DNA from: Halomonas urmiana
GTDB taxonomy: Bacteria; Pseudomonadota; Gammaproteobacteria; Pseudomonadales; Halomonadaceae
Reading direction: 5' to 3'
Length of the DNA: 64,000 nucleotides
Assembly (NCBI RefSeq): GCF_005780185.1
Contig: NZ_VBUI01000017.1
Span: 41,387-105,386, forward strand
In this document: one piece after another, positions 39,355 through 50,467 of the stretch
Numbering within the stretch: position 1 is the stretch's first letter
Layout: every line of letters begins with the position of its first letter
Made by a program: the position numbers and the translations under genes
Notes under the pieces: model-generated
What the model saw: only the letters and a program-made list of their open reading frames with translations
What the model was told of the DNA's origin: nothing
Databases searched by the model: none

Positions 39355-39392
39355 CACCGCCCGGCCCGTCAGTGATGACGGGCCGGGCGGTG
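39355..39392 (-). terminator. Terminator of the der operon
   Basis: A perfect 17-bp stem (39355-39371 with 39376-39392) with a 4-nt loop, about 27 bp after the der stop, followed on the minus strand by GTCGTTTAC. It ends the long pilF-to-der transcript. Confidence 0.7.
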
Positions 39393-39418
39393 GCAGGATC
39401 GGAGAACGGCGCCAGGGC

Positions 39419-40822
39419 TCAGCGGCGGCTCTTGCGCGCCTCCTTGGTGCGGCCCAGTTCACGCTTCTTGGCCTTCTCTCGGTCGCTGGCCCCCGCCATG
39501 TTGTCGTAGGGGTTGTCCCCGGAGCGGAATTCGAAGCGCATCGGCGTGCCGCGCACCTTGAGCACCTTGCGGAAGGTGTTGGTCAGGTAGCGCTTGTAGG
39601 CCTCGGGCAGCGAGCTCGTCTGGTTGCCGTGAACCACGATGATCGGCGGATTGCTGCCGCCCTGGTGGGCCATGCGCAGCTTGATGCGCCGGCCGTGGAC
39701 CATGGGCGGCTGGTGCTGCTCCACCGCGTCCTGCAGGATCGAGGTCAGGCGGTTGGTCGACCAGTGGCAGTTGGCCGAGGCGAAGGCGCGCTCGATGGAG
39801 GGGTATAGGTCGCCGACGGCGGTGCCGTGAAGAGCCGAGATGAAGTGCAGGTCGGCGTAGTCGGCGAAGCCCAGGCGGCGCTTGATCTCGGCGCGCATCT
39901 TCTCCTTCGCTTCGCTCTCCAGGCCGTCCCACTTGTTGACTGCGAGCACCAGGGCGCGGCCGCTGGTCAGCACGTAGTCGAGCAGGTGCAGGTCCTGCTC
40001 GACCAGGCCGGAGCGAGCATCCAGCACCATGACGGCGACATGGCACTCCTTGATCGCCTCCAGGGTCTTGATGATCGAGAACTTCTCATAGGTCTCTCGC
40101 ACGCTCCTGCGGCGACGCACCCCGGCGGTATCCACCAGCACGTAGGGCTTGCCGCGGCGCTCGAAGGGGATCTCGATGGCATCGCGGGTGGTGCCGGCCT
40201 CGTCGAAGACCACCACCCGCTCCTCGCCGAGCAGGCGGTTGACCAGGGTCGACTTGCCCACGTTGGGGCGGCCGATGACGCCGATGCGGATGCCCTTGGT
40301 GCCGGTGTCGGCGGGGATGCTCTCGTCGCGGGCCGGGAAGGGCGTGAGCACCTCCTCGATCAGCGTGGTGACGTTGCGGCCGTGGGCGGCGGCGATGGCG
40401 TGGGGATCGCCCAGCCCCAGCTGCCAGAAGTCGGCCATGGCGCTGTGCTCTTCCAGGCCGTCGACCTTGTTGACCACCAGCCAGGTCTTCTTCTGGTTGA
40501 CCCGCAGGTGGTTGGCGATGGCCTCGTCGGCGACGTTCAGACCGGCGCGGGCGTCGACCAGGAACAGCACGATGTCCGCCTCGTCGATGGCGGCCAGCGA
40601 CTGCTCGGCCATGGCCGCGTCGATGCCCTCCTCGTCGCCGCTGATGCCGCCGGTGTCGATCACCGTGTAGGCCTTGTCGCCGAGCATGCCGTTGCCGTAC
40701 TTGCGGTCACGGGTCAGGCCCGGGAAGTCGGCCACCAGGGCGTCCCGCGAGCGGGTCAGGCGGTTGAAGAGGGTCGACTTGCCGACGTTGGGACGGCCGA
40801 CCAGGGCGATCACCGGGGTCAT
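39419..40822 (-). CDS. der: Ribosome biogenesis GTPase Der
   Basis: A 467-residue protein with two tandem GTPase domains and a KH-like C-terminal domain. G-domain 1 starts [12 protein letters not shown] with DTGG and NKVDG; G-domain 2 has [16 protein letters not shown] and NKWDG. Der acts in 50S subunit maturation. The C-terminus is basic ([17 protein letters not shown]). Its ATG overlaps the bamB stop by four bases. Confidence 0.98.
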   Translation of the reverse strand: MTPVIALVGRPNVGKSTLFNRLTRSRDALVADFPGLTRDRKYGNGMLGDKAYTVIDTGGISGDEEGIDAAMAEQSLAAIDEADIVLFLVDARAGLNVADEAIANHLRVNQKKTWLVVNKVDGLEEHSAMADFWQLGLGDPHAIAAAHGRNVTTLIEEVLTPFPARDESIPADTGTKGIRIGVIGRPNVGKSTLVNRLLGEERVVVFDEAGTTRDAIEIPFERRGKPYVLVDTAGVRRRRSVRETYEKFSIIKTLEAIKECHVAVMVLDARSGLVEQDLHLLDYVLTSGRALVLAVNKWDGLESEAKEKMRAEIKRRLGFADYADLHFISALHGTAVGDLYPSIERAFASANCHWSTNRLTSILQDAVEQHQPPMVHGRRIKLRMAHQGGSNPPIIVVHGNQTSSLPEAYKRYLTNTFRKVLKVRGTPMRFEFRSGDNPYDNMAGASDREKAKKRELGRTKEARKSRR

Positions 40823-41967
40823 GGGCGAAGCTCCAGGGCGTCCAGGGTGCCGTCGTCGGCCAGCGCGTATACGCGGCGACGATCGGTGAGCGGGCGCACG
40901 CTGAGGCCCGAGCCGTCGATGCGGGTGCGACCGACGATCTTGCCCTCACGAGCGTCAAGCAGGTGCAGGTAGCCCTCGGCGTCGCCGACCACCAGGTGGT
41001 CGGTGGCGAAGGCCGGGGCGGTGAGCGAGCGACCCTCGAGGGCCTCGTTGCGCCAGAGCTCGTTGCCGTTACCGGCATCCACGGCGATGACGTGGCTGGC
41101 CTCGTCGATCACGAACAGGAAGTCGCCCACCAGGATCGGGGTCAGGTAGCTGGAGAGCTCCCGGGACCACAGCACCTCGCCGGAACGGGCGTCCAGCGCG
41201 GCCAGGCGGCCGTTGTAGCTGGTGACGAACAGGCGGCCATCCTGGGTCAGGACCGGCTGGCCGGCCAGGTCGACCAGGCGGTCGATCTCGCTTTGCCCCT
41301 GGGGGACGGCGATGCGGCGATCCCACAGCGGTTGGCCGCTGCGATTGTCCAGGGTCACCAGGCGGCCGTTGGCGAAGCCGGCGAAGGTCACCTGATCGAT
41401 CACCGTGGGCGTGCCGGTGCCGCGCAGGCTCAGCGAGGGGCGCGGGCCGCTGTAGACCCAGCGCTCGTCGCCGCTGTCGCGATCCAGGGCCGTGACGCGC
41501 CCGTCGACGGCCTGCACCACGAGCAGCTCGCGGCTGGCCTGGGGGGCGGCGAGCACCTCGCTGGTGACCCGGGCGCGCCACTGGACACGGCCGTCGGCCT
41601 GGTCGAGGGCGAGCACCTCGCCGTTGCGGGTGGCCAGGAAGAGGCTGTCGGCCATGGCGGTCAGGCCGCTGGAGACCGGGGTGTCGAGCTCGACCTCCCA
41701 GCGGGTCTCGCCGGTGTCGGCGTCCAGGGCCTCGATCAGGCCGCGGCCGTCGGCGGCGAACAGCGTGTCACCCTCCTGGGCGGGCGCCACCGGGTAGCCG
41801 GCGTCGCTGAGCCCCTTGCCGACGCGCTCGCTCCACAGGGTGTCCATCTCGGTGGTGACCGTGATGTCGGTGAGCTCGCGCGGGGCGTACTCGGGCTCGG
41901 GTGTCCCGGCACAGCCGGCCAGCACGGCCAGGGCCGCGCCGGCGGCGATCAGCAGGGTGGCTCTCAT
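40819..41967 (-). CDS. bamB: Outer membrane protein assembly factor BamB
   Basis: A 382-residue lipoprotein (lipobox LAGC, C19) forming the eight-bladed beta-propeller of the BAM complex. PQQ-like repeats recur, for example [28 protein letters not shown] and [14 protein letters not shown]. It binds BamA and helps outer-membrane protein insertion. Four-base overlaps with both yfgM and der show translational coupling. Confidence 0.97.
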   Translation of the reverse strand: MRATLLIAAGAALAVLAGCAGTPEPEYAPRELTDITVTTEMDTLWSERVGKGLSDAGYPVAPAQEGDTLFAADGRGLIEALDADTGETRWEVELDTPVSSGLTAMADSLFLATRNGEVLALDQADGRVQWRARVTSEVLAAPQASRELLVVQAVDGRVTALDRDSGDERWVYSGPRPSLSLRGTGTPTVIDQVTFAGFANGRLVTLDNRSGQPLWDRRIAVPQGQSEIDRLVDLAGQPVLTQDGRLFVTSYNGRLAALDARSGEVLWSRELSSYLTPILVGDFLFVIDEASHVIAVDAGNGNELWRNEALEGRSLTAPAFATDHLVVGDAEGYLHLLDAREGKIVGRTRIDGSGLSVRPLTDRRRVYALADDGTLDALELRP

Positions 41968-42620
41968 AGGATGACCTCCTCGGTGCCGAGGTCATCCAGC
42001 TTGAGCTGGACGCCGTAGAGCGGTTGATTGTGCTGCTCGGCGAGGGAGAGGGCCTCCTGCCAGGCCTGGCGCGCCTGATCGACGCGCCCCAGGGCATGCT
42101 GGGCATCGCCGACCACCTCGGCACGCTGCGCCGCGAGGGCCTCGGGCACGCCCTCCAGGGTGGTCAGGGCGGTCTCGGCCTCGCCCTCGACGAGCTGCAG
42201 GCGGGCCAGGCGCAGGCGGGCCAGGCCCTCGAGATAGCCGCGTTCGCTCTCCTCGATCACCGCCTCCAGGGCGGCGCGGGCGCGCGCCCGGTCGTCCGCC
42301 TCGACGGCCAGGCGGGCGTCGAGCAGCCGGGCGAGGTCGGCGTAGAGGGTCGTGCCGTGCTCGTCGGTGATCTCGGTCACCAGCTCCTCGGCGCGACGGC
42401 GGGCGTCGTCGCCCAGCTCGTCGCGGCCGGTGAGGTCGACCAGCTGCTGGTAGCGCAGCGAGGCGGCCTCGCTCTGGCCGGCCTGGTAATCCTGCCAGGC
42501 GTTCCAGCCGAACACGCCGGCCGCCGCGATGGCGGCGCCGGCGATCAGCGAGGTGCCGTTCTCCTTCCACCAGCGCTTGATGGCCTCAAGCTGTTCTTCC
42601 TCGGTTCTCAGCTCCGCCAC
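41964..42620 (-). CDS. yfgM: YfgM family TPR-like membrane protein
   Basis: A 218-residue inner-membrane protein with a short cytoplasmic N-terminus (RTEEEQLEAIKRWWKENG), one transmembrane helix (residues ~24-42) and a periplasmic TPR-like domain. In E. coli YfgM (now also called AncA) binds SecYEG and PpiD and influences the Rcs system. The start is GTG at 42620, preceded by AAAGGAG. The hisS-yfgM-bamB-der order is widely conserved. Confidence 0.94.
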   Translation of the reverse strand: MAELRTEEEQLEAIKRWWKENGTSLIAGAAIAAAGVFGWNAWQDYQAGQSEAASLRYQQLVDLTGRDELGDDARRRAEELVTEITDEHGTTLYADLARLLDARLAVEADDRARARAALEAVIEESERGYLEGLARLRLARLQLVEGEAETALTTLEGVPEALAAQRAEVVGDAQHALGRVDQARQAWQEALSLAEQHNQPLYGVQLKLDDLGTEEVIL

Positions 42621-42648
42621 GGGCGGTCTCCTTTGATGCGGGTGTCCG

Positions 42649-43962
<1,314 letters not shown>

Positions 43963-43988
43963 TGCTTGCTCCTTGTGGGGGCGCCGGC

Positions 43989-45104
43989 TCAGGCGTCCCG
44001 GGCGATCACGTCCTGCTCGGCCTGCTGCTTCTCGCGGACCTTGTCGCGGATCAGCCGCTCCAGATCGTCGACCAGATGGTCATTGCGCAGCTTGCTGGCC
44101 GGCTTGCCGTCGAGGTAGACGAGGTTGGCCGGGGAGCCACCGGTCAGGCCGACGTCGGTTTCCTTGGCCTCTCCCGGGCCGTTGACCACGCAGCCGATGA
44201 CCGAGACGTTCAGCGGCGTCATGACGTCCTCGAGGCGCTCCTCGAGGGCGTTCATGGTGCCGATGACGTCGAAATTCTGGCGCGAGCAGCTGGGGCAGGC
44301 GATGAAGTTGATGCCCTTGGCCCGCAGCTTGAGGCTCTTGAGCATGTCGAAGCCGACCTTGATCTCCTCGACCGGATCGGCGGCCAGCGACACGCGGATG
44401 GTGTCGCCGATGCCGTCCATCAGCAGCATGCCCAGGCCAATCGATGACTTGACGGTGCCCGAGCGCAGCCCGCCCGCCTCGGTGATGCCCAGGTGCAGCG
44501 GCTGTTCGATGCGGGTGGCGAGCTGGCGGTAGGCGGCCACGGCCATGAAGACGTCGGAGGCCTTGACGCTGACCTTGTACTCCTGGAAATCCAGGTGGTC
44601 GAGGTGGTCGATGTGGCGCATCGCCGACTCGACCAGTGCCGCGGGGGTCGGCTCGCCGTACTTCTTCTGCAGGTCCTTCTCCAGGGAGCCGGCGTTGACG
44701 CCGATGCGGATCGGGATGCCGTTGTCCCGGGCGGCGCTGACCACGGCGCGCACGCGCTCCTCGCGACCGATGTTGCCGGGGTTGATGCGCAGGCAGTCGA
44801 CGCCGAGCTCGGCGACGCGCAGGGCGATCTTGTAGTCGAAGTGGATGTCGGCGACCAGGGGTACCTCGACCTCGCGCTTGATGCGCCCGAACGCCTCGGC
44901 GGCGTCCATGTCGGGCACGCTGACGCGCACGATGTCGGCGCCGGCGGCCTCCAGCTGGCGGATCTGGGCCACGGTGGCGGCCACGTCCAGGGTATCGGTG
45001 TTGGTCATGCTCTGGACGGAGATGGGAGCGTCGCCCCCGACCGGCACCTTGCCGACGTGGATCTGGCGCGACTTGCGACGAACGATGGGGGATTGTGCGT
45101 GCAT
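43989..45104 (-). CDS. ispG: HMB-PP synthase (MEP pathway)
   Basis: A 371-residue [4Fe-4S] enzyme (GcpE) that converts MEcPP to HMBPP in isoprenoid synthesis. The cluster cysteines are in ACPSCSRQ and [13 protein letters not shown]. The N-terminal TIM-barrel carries [16 protein letters not shown] and the ADIHFDY motif. It lies between rodZ and hisS, the standard order, with 10 bp separating it from rodZ. Confidence 0.97.
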   Translation of the reverse strand: MHAQSPIVRRKSRQIHVGKVPVGGDAPISVQSMTNTDTLDVAATVAQIRQLEAAGADIVRVSVPDMDAAEAFGRIKREVEVPLVADIHFDYKIALRVAELGVDCLRINPGNIGREERVRAVVSAARDNGIPIRIGVNAGSLEKDLQKKYGEPTPAALVESAMRHIDHLDHLDFQEYKVSVKASDVFMAVAAYRQLATRIEQPLHLGITEAGGLRSGTVKSSIGLGMLLMDGIGDTIRVSLAADPVEEIKVGFDMLKSLKLRAKGINFIACPSCSRQNFDVIGTMNALEERLEDVMTPLNVSVIGCVVNGPGEAKETDVGLTGGSPANLVYLDGKPASKLRNDHLVDDLERLIRDKVREKQQAEQDVIARDA

Positions 45105-45114
45105 GATGACGGAA

Positions 45115-46137
45115 TCATTCTCCCAGAGTGAAGCGGGCGACGTTGTTGGCGCCGGCCCGGGCCGTAAGGTCGACGGGCTCGCCGCCCCAGCTCAGTTCGA
45201 CGCCGGTGGCGTTGCCCACGGTCAGGCGAAACGGCGGCGTGCCCTCGACCCGGGCCGAGGTGCCGGGCTGCTGGAGGCCGACGAAGATACGTTGGTTGTC
45301 GGCATCGAAGATCTCGGTCCAGGACTGCTCGTTGAAGGTCAGCTCCAGCACGCTGGTGTCGACGGCCTCGGTCGCCTCGTCGGCATCGCTGGCGGCAGCG
45401 ACATCGCTTGCCGGAGCATCGCCCGGTTCGGTGGCCTGCGTCGTGCCCTCGGACGCGCTCTGCACGGAGCTCGCTTCGCCGCCGGCGGTCGACTCGTCGG
45501 TGCCCTCGGCGGGCGCCTGAGCCGCGTCGTCGGCCGGGGTAGACGCTTGCGCCGGCGCGGCGTCGGAGGCGCTCTCATCGACCAGCCCGAGGTCGCTATC
45601 CTGCTCGGGCAGCGGCGGCAACTCGTCGGCGGCGGGATCCTCGGTGATGGTGGTGCTGCCGTCGAGGCTGTCCACCGCCACCGGCCCGCTGTCGCCGGGG
45701 GTGGGCGGCTGGCTGCCGCCGCGGCTCTGCCACCACATCAGCGTCAGGCCGATCATGCCGGCGATCACCAGCAGGGTGACCAGGCGGAACAGCCAGGCGC
45801 CGAGCCGCGAGGGCGGCCGGTTGATCTGCACGGGGGTGACCCGCTGCTCGACGTCCGCGCTGCCGAAGTGCGTCTTGTAGGCGTCGAGCACCGCGAGGTC
45901 GTCGATGCCCAGCAGCTGGGCGTAGCTGCGCAGGTAGCCGCGGCGATAAGCAGGGACGGGCACTTCCTCGTAGTGGTCGTTCTCCAGCCCCTGGATCACC
46001 GCCGGGCGCAGGTTGAGGGCATCGGCCACCTCCTCGCGATCGAGGCCCTGGGCCTCGCGCTCGCGACGCAGCAGTTCGCCGGGCGAGGCCAGGCGGGGCG
46101 CGGTCTCGGCGGCATCGTCGTTATGAATGTCGCTCAT
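45115..46137 (-). CDS. rodZ: Cytoskeleton protein RodZ
   Basis: A 340-residue bitopic protein that links MreB to the cell wall machinery. A cytoplasmic helix-turn-helix (residues ~18-85, [20 protein letters not shown]) precedes a basic stretch, a transmembrane helix (~112-136), a long Ala/Glu/Asp/Ser-rich periplasmic linker (~137-255) and a C-terminal DUF4115 beta domain ([20 protein letters not shown]). The long acidic linker fits a halophile. Confidence 0.95.
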   Translation of the reverse strand: MSDIHNDDAAETAPRLASPGELLRREREAQGLDREEVADALNLRPAVIQGLENDHYEEVPVPAYRRGYLRSYAQLLGIDDLAVLDAYKTHFGSADVEQRVTPVQINRPPSRLGAWLFRLVTLLVIAGMIGLTLMWWQSRGGSQPPTPGDSGPVAVDSLDGSTTITEDPAADELPPLPEQDSDLGLVDESASDAAPAQASTPADDAAQAPAEGTDESTAGGEASSVQSASEGTTQATEPGDAPASDVAAASDADEATEAVDTSVLELTFNEQSWTEIFDADNQRIFVGLQQPGTSARVEGTPPFRLTVGNATGVELSWGGEPVDLTARAGANNVARFTLGE

Positions 46138-46167
46138 GTCTGAGCATCCTTCGTCAGGAAACGGTGG

Positions 46168-46914
46168 TCAGGGCCCGGCACGGGTGCCCTCCAGCTGATC
46201 GGCGTAGAAGTCGGCGGTCGCCGCGTCGCCGCGGCGGCGGGCCACGTCGCGGGCCAGGCGCAGGGCCTCGACCCGGGGGCCGGCCAGGCGCATGTAGCGC
46301 TCCAGCTGCTGTTCGGCGCGCTCGAGGTTGCCTTCAGCGGCTTCGAGTTCGGCCAGCAGCAGGTAGCTGCGCGCGGCGCGCGGATCGATGGCCTGGGCGC
46401 GGGCGAGGCTCTGGCGAGCGGCGGTGACGTCGCCCATCTCGAGGCGGCACTGGCCGAGGTTGGCGAACAGCTGGCCGCGATTCGCGTACTGGGTGTCCTC
46501 TGAGGCGCGCTCGAGCTGCTCGCAGGCCTCGGCAATGCGGCCCCGATCATACAGGAAGGCGGCGTAGTTGTTGCGCGTACGGGTCAATGTCGGGTCGGCC
46601 TCGATGGCGCGGCGGAACATCTCGCCGGCCAGTGCGCCCTCGCCCTGGCGTTGGTGGACCATGGCCATGGCCTGCAGCGCCTCGGCATCGCCGGGGTCGA
46701 TCTGAAGGGCGCGGTCCAGGGCGTTCATGGCGCGGGGCAGGTTGTCGCGCTCCAGGTAGGCCGCGCCGAGACGGGTGTAGGCCTCGGCGGCGTCGCCGCC
46801 GTCGTCCGCGGGCAGGTTGGTCTGGGTGGCGCAGCCGGACAGCCACAGCGTGCCCAGCAGCATGAGGGCGGCGGGTAACTGCCGAAGGCCGATCATGCAC
46901 GGGCAAGGGGTCAT
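46168..46914 (-). CDS. pilF: Type IV pilus biogenesis lipoprotein PilF/PilW
   Basis: A 248-residue lipoprotein (lipobox LSGC, C28) made of about six TPR units (AEAYTRLGAAYLERDN, ALQAMAMVHQRQGEG, RTRNNYAAFLYDRGR). PilF is the pilotin that brings secretin PilQ to the outer membrane. AGAGGA lies five bases upstream of the ATG at 46914; a second ATG at 46896 lacks a ribosome binding site. A sigma-70-like promoter lies about 80 bp upstream. Together with the TsaP-like gene it suggests type IV pili. Confidence 0.93.
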   Translation of the reverse strand: MTPCPCMIGLRQLPAALMLLGTLWLSGCATQTNLPADDGGDAAEAYTRLGAAYLERDNLPRAMNALDRALQIDPGDAEALQAMAMVHQRQGEGALAGEMFRRAIEADPTLTRTRNNYAAFLYDRGRIAEACEQLERASEDTQYANRGQLFANLGQCRLEMGDVTAARQSLARAQAIDPRAARSYLLLAELEAAEGNLERAEQQLERYMRLAGPRVEALRLARDVARRRGDAATADFYADQLEGTRAGP

Positions 46915-46980
46915 GGCATCCTCTCTAGATAGACACGCAACCGACGGCCGCGGGAGGCGTTCGACACGCGGCCGATGGTG

Positions 46981-47015
46981 AAAAAAAGCCCGTCCATCAA
47001 AGCGCCGAGACCGGG
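46981..47015 (-). terminator. Terminator of the ndk-rlmN transcript
   Basis: On the minus strand a CCCG(G)TC...GACGGGC stem (one bulged G, 14-nt loop, roughly 46988-47014) is followed by seven Ts (46987-46981), about 21 bp past the rlmN stop. The T-run is the clearest in this part of the window. Confidence 0.5.
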
Positions 47016-47024
47016 TGAAGTCAA
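46996..47024 (-). promoter_or_regulatory. Candidate promoter of the pilF-rodZ-ispG-hisS-yfgM-bamB-der operon
   Basis: On the minus strand TTGACT (47024-47019) and TTTGAT (47001-46996) are separated by 17 bp. The -35 matches five of six and the -10 four of six positions. It lies about 80 bp upstream of pilF and overlaps the rlmN terminator. Confidence 0.5.
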
Positions 47025-47035
47025 GGCGCCCCCGC

Positions 47036-48163
47036 TCAGTCGGCGTCGATCTGGATCGACTGGATGTAGCGTGCGTGGCGCTTGGTGCGATCCTTGACGC
47101 GGCCCACCAGCTGGCCGCAGGCGGCATCGATGTCGTCGCCGCGGGTGGAGCGGATCAGGGCCGTGTAGCCCAGCTCATAGAGCCACTGCTGGAAGCGCAT
47201 CACCTGGTTGCGTGACGGCTTCTCGTAGCCCGAGTGCGGGAAGGGATTGAACGGGATCAGGTTGATCTTGCACGGCAGCTCCTCGAGCAGGGCGGCGAGC
47301 TGCTCGGCATGCACCTGCTGATCGTTGACGTCCTTGATCACCGTGTACTCGATGGTCACCTGGCGCGTGTCGTGGCACTTGGCCAGATAGCGCTGGCAGG
47401 CATTGAGCAAGCTGCGGATGTTGTACTTGCGGTTGAGCGGCACCAGCTCGTTGCGCAGCTCGTCGTTGGCGGCGTGCAGCGAAACGGCGAGGCTCACGTC
47501 GAGCTCGTCGCCGAGCTTGTCGAGCATCGGCACCACTCCGGAGGTGGAGAGCGTGACGCGGCGCTTGGAGAGGCCGTAACCGTCGTCGTCGAGCATCAGC
47601 TTCATCGCCGGCACGACGTTGTCGTAATTCATCAGCGGCTCGCCCATGCCCATCATCACCACGTTGGTGACGGGGCGGTTGGCGGTGTCGCGGCGCGGCC
47701 CCACGCTGCGCTGAGCCACCCACACCTGGCCGATGATCTCGGCGGCGGTGAGGTTGCGCTGGAAGCCCTGCTTGCCGGTGGAACAGAAGCTGCAGTCCAG
47801 CGAGCAGCCGACCTGGGAAGAGACGCACAGGGTGCGGCGCTTGCCGTTGTCGGCGGGGATCAGCACCGTCTCCACGTAGCTGCCGTCTTCCACTTCGAGC
47901 ACCCATTTGCGGGTGCCGTCGCTCGACGAGCCCTCGTAGACCACGCCCGGGCCGCGAATCTCGGCGACCTCGGCCAGGCGAGTCCGCAGCGCCTTGGAGA
48001 GGTTGGTCATGGCCGCGAAGTCGTCGCAGCCCTCGATGTGGATCCACTTCAACATCTGGGCGGCACGAAACTTCTTCTCGCCGATGGAGAGGAAGAAGGC
48101 TTCCATCTCCTCGCGCGTCATGCCGAGCAGGTTGGTGAGTCGGGGAGCAGTGGTGGCGGTCAT
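47036..48163 (-). CDS. rlmN: 23S rRNA (adenine-2503-C2)/tRNA A37 methyltransferase
   Basis: A 375-residue radical-SAM enzyme that methylates A2503 of 23S rRNA and A37 of some tRNAs. The radical-SAM cluster motif is [12 protein letters not shown], preceded by [10 protein letters not shown]. The mechanistic C-terminal cysteine lies in [23 protein letters not shown] is the SAM motif. The ATG at 48163 ([19 protein letters not shown]) is chosen over a long Pro/Ala extension. Confidence 0.97.
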   Translation of the reverse strand: MTATTAPRLTNLLGMTREEMEAFFLSIGEKKFRAAQMLKWIHIEGCDDFAAMTNLSKALRTRLAEVAEIRGPGVVYEGSSSDGTRKWVLEVEDGSYVETVLIPADNGKRRTLCVSSQVGCSLDCSFCSTGKQGFQRNLTAAEIIGQVWVAQRSVGPRRDTANRPVTNVVMMGMGEPLMNYDNVVPAMKLMLDDDGYGLSKRRVTLSTSGVVPMLDKLGDELDVSLAVSLHAANDELRNELVPLNRKYNIRSLLNACQRYLAKCHDTRQVTIEYTVIKDVNDQQVHAEQLAALLEELPCKINLIPFNPFPHSGYEKPSRNQVMRFQQWLYELGYTALIRSTRGDDIDAACGQLVGRVKDRTKRHARYIQSIQIDAD

Positions 48164-48189
48164 GGTGGTCAGCGCTTCGGTGGGGCAGG

Positions 48190-48211
48190 GCGGGGGTGAG
48201 CACACCCCCGC
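48190..48211 (-). terminator. Hairpin between ndk and rlmN
   Basis: A perfect 9-bp stem (48190-48198 with 48203-48211, GCGGGGGTG) with a 4-nt loop in the 61-bp gap after ndk. No T-run follows, so partial termination or RNA stabilisation is likely. Confidence 0.4.
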
Positions 48212-48224
48212 GGGAGAGGCGGGA

Positions 48225-48650
48225 TCAGCGTGCGCAGATCTCGTCGGCCTCGAAGAAGTAGGCGATCTCGCGCTCGGCGGATTCCGGGGAATCGGAGCCG
48301 TGCACGGCATTGGCGTCGATGGTCTCGGCGAAGTCGGCGCGGATGGTGCCGGCGGCCGCTTCCTTCGGGTTGGTGGCGCCCATCAGGTCACGGTTCTTGG
48401 CGATGGCGTCCTCACCCTCGAGTACCTGCACGATCACCGGGCCGGAGGTCATGAAGCCGACCAGATCCTTGAAGAAGGGGCGCTCCTTGTGCTCGGCGTA
48501 GAAACCGCCGGCCTTCTCCTCGGAGAGCTGCATCATCTTGGCGGCCACGATCTTCAGGCCGCCCTTCTCGAAACGGCTCTCGATCTCGCCGATCACGTTC
48601 TTGGCAACGGCGTCGGGCTTGATGATGGACAGGGTGCGCTGGTTAGCCAT
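48225..48650 (-). CDS. ndk: Nucleoside diphosphate kinase
   Basis: A 141-residue enzyme that balances nucleoside triphosphates by a phosphohistidine ping-pong mechanism. The catalytic histidine is H117 in [27 protein letters not shown] is the family N-terminus. The product is acidic, as expected for a halophile. It has a 264-bp upstream gap with long inverted repeats and is followed by rlmN. Confidence 0.98.
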   Translation of the reverse strand: MANQRTLSIIKPDAVAKNVIGEIESRFEKGGLKIVAAKMMQLSEEKAGGFYAEHKERPFFKDLVGFMTSGPVIVQVLEGEDAIAKNRDLMGATNPKEAAAGTIRADFAETIDANAVHGSDSPESAEREIAYFFEADEICAR

Positions 48651-48757
48651 GGGGCATGTCTCCGGTTGGAATCGGGCTAGCCACGGATGGGGCTAGCGTA
48701 GGATGGAAGCTGTGGTCGTCGTGGGACGCGACATCGGCGTCTTGCGACGAGGGATAG

Positions 48758-48806
48758 CGCCGCGCCGTCCGCGGCTCCGCTGTCGGGAGCGTGGGACGGC
48801 GCGGCG
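48758..48806. repeat. Long inverted repeat upstream of ndk
   Basis: Arms CGCCGCGCCGTCC (48758-48770) and its exact reverse complement (48794-48806) flank a 23-nt centre that itself contains GCTCC/GGAGC. The structure lies between iscA and ndk (48651-48914), where no gene is visible. It may terminate the iscRSA transcript or mark a dispersed repeat. Confidence 0.5.
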
Positions 48807-48914
48807 AATCGGATAAAGTGACCGGCGGCCGGCGATCCGGCGCGGTTCGCCGATGGGGCGAAGATTATACCGCCCCGAGCCGACGTTGAACAATCGTTCA
48901 GATCCCGACGCCGA

Positions 48915-49241
48915 TCACACGCTGAAGCTCTCGCCGCAGCCGCACTCGTCCTTGACGTTGGGGTTGTTGAAGCGGAAGAAGCGGTTGAGCCCCTCGGTGA
49001 CGTAGTCGACCTCGCTGCCGTCGAGCATCTCCAGCGCCTCGGGGGCGACGAAGACGGTCACGCCGTGCTCCTCGAAGCTCACGTCGTCGTTGGCGGCCTC
49101 GTCGGCGAAGTCGAGCACGTAGCTGTAGCCGGAGCAGCCGCTGGGCTTGACCGAGACCCGCAGGCCCAGGCCGTGGCCGCGTTCGTCGAGCACCCGGTGG
49201 ATCTGCTCGGCGGCGGACGTGCTGATCGAAAGATGCGCCAT
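48915..49241 (-). CDS. iscA: A-type iron-sulfur carrier IscA
   Basis: A 108-residue A-type carrier. The three cluster cysteines are C36 (PSGCSGY), C100 and C102 (ECGCGESF), the IscA/SufA/ErpA pattern. It follows iscS by 25 bp, so it belongs to the iscR-iscS-iscA transcript. The iscU gene expected between them is missing. ErpA- or SufA-type identity cannot be excluded by sequence alone, but position favours IscA. Confidence 0.92.
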   Translation of the reverse strand: MAHLSISTSAAEQIHRVLDERGHGLGLRVSVKPSGCSGYSYVLDFADEAANDDVSFEEHGVTVFVAPEALEMLDGSEVDYVTEGLNRFFRFNNPNVKDECGCGESFSV

Positions 49242-49266
49242 GGTCTCTCTCCTGGTCGGGATAGGG

Positions 49267-50424
49267 TCAGACCGCCCGGCGACGCAGCCCCGTGAGGGCG
49301 TGTCGCAGGGCGTCTAGAGTGCGGTCGATGTCGGCCTCGGTGGTGAAGCGGCCGAAGCTGAAGCGCAGCGAGGCCAGCGCCAGCGGGCGCGGCACACCGA
49401 TACCCTTCAGTACATAGGATGGCTCGACGCTGGCCGAGTTGCAGGCCGAGCCGGTCGAGAGCGCGATGTCGCGCAGCGTCATCAGCAGCGACTCGCCGTC
49501 CACGCCCTCGAAGGCCAGGTTGAGGATGTTGGGCACCGACGCCTCGACCGCGGTGTTGCGGTGGATGCCATCGAGATCGCCGAGGCCGTCCAGCAGGCGG
49601 TCACGCTGCGCGGTGATGCGGGCCTGGTCGGCCTCGCCCTCGGCGGCGGCCAGGGCGAAGGCTTCGCCCATGCCGGCGATCTGGTGGGTCGGCAGGGTAC
49701 CCGAGCGCATGCCGCGCTCATGGCCGCCACCGTGGATCAGCGGCTCGATGCGCAGGTCCGGGTCGCGGCGCACGTAGAGCGCGCCGATGCCCTTGGGGCC
49801 GTAGGCCTTGTGGCCGGAGAGCGACATCAGGTCGATGCCCAGGCGCGCCACGTCGAGCGCGATACGCCCCACCGCCTGGGCGGCGTCGACGTGGAAGGTC
49901 GCGCCGCCGGCGTGGGCCACCTCGGAGAGCGCCGCCAGGTCGTGGATGACGCCGAGCTCGTTGTTCACCGCCATCAGCGAGACCAGCACGGTGTCCTCGC
50001 GCATGGCGTCGCCGAGCTGCGCGGGTGTGATGCGACCGTCGTGGCCCGGGGCGAGCCAGGTCACCTCGAAGCCCTCGTCCTCCAGCGCCTTGGCGGTATC
50101 GACCACTGCCTTGTGCTCGATGGTGGAGGTCACCAGGTGGCGCCCCCGGGCACGATTGGCGCGCATGAAGCCGGTCAACGCCAGGTTGTCGGCTTCGGTG
50201 GCGCCGCTGGTCCAGACGATCTCGCGGGGATCGGCGCCGATCAGGTCGGCGACCTGGCGGCGCGCGCTCTCCACCGCCTGCTCCGCCTGCCAGCCCAGCA
50301 TATGGCTGCGCGAGGCGGGGTTGGCGAAAATGCCGTCCATGGTGAGGTAGTGGCTCATGACCTCCGCGACCCGCGGGTCGACCGGGGTGGTGGCGGCATA
50401 ATCGAGGTAGACGTGTGCGCTCAT
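49267..50424 (-). CDS. iscS: Cysteine desulfurase IscS
   Basis: A 385-residue PLP enzyme that moves sulfur from cysteine to acceptors in Fe-S and tRNA thiolation pathways. The PLP lysine is K206 in SLSGHKAYGPKG and the persulfide cysteine is C328 in STGSACNSAS, the same numbers as in E. coli IscS. E. coli IscS has 404 residues; this one stops after HALTGLRRRAV, so the C-terminal tail that contacts IscU is absent. The start at 50424 (MSAHVYLDYAATT) fits the family; longer frames do not. Confidence 0.95.
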   Translation of the reverse strand: MSAHVYLDYAATTPVDPRVAEVMSHYLTMDGIFANPASRSHMLGWQAEQAVESARRQVADLIGADPREIVWTSGATEADNLALTGFMRANRARGRHLVTSTIEHKAVVDTAKALEDEGFEVTWLAPGHDGRITPAQLGDAMREDTVLVSLMAVNNELGVIHDLAALSEVAHAGGATFHVDAAQAVGRIALDVARLGIDLMSLSGHKAYGPKGIGALYVRRDPDLRIEPLIHGGGHERGMRSGTLPTHQIAGMGEAFALAAAEGEADQARITAQRDRLLDGLGDLDGIHRNTAVEASVPNILNLAFEGVDGESLLMTLRDIALSTGSACNSASVEPSYVLKGIGVPRPLALASLRFSFGRFTTEADIDRTLDALRHALTGLRRRAV

Positions 50425-50467
50425 GGGCTCGCAGTCGATTCCGGGGTTGGGTGACAGGGGCGGCGGC

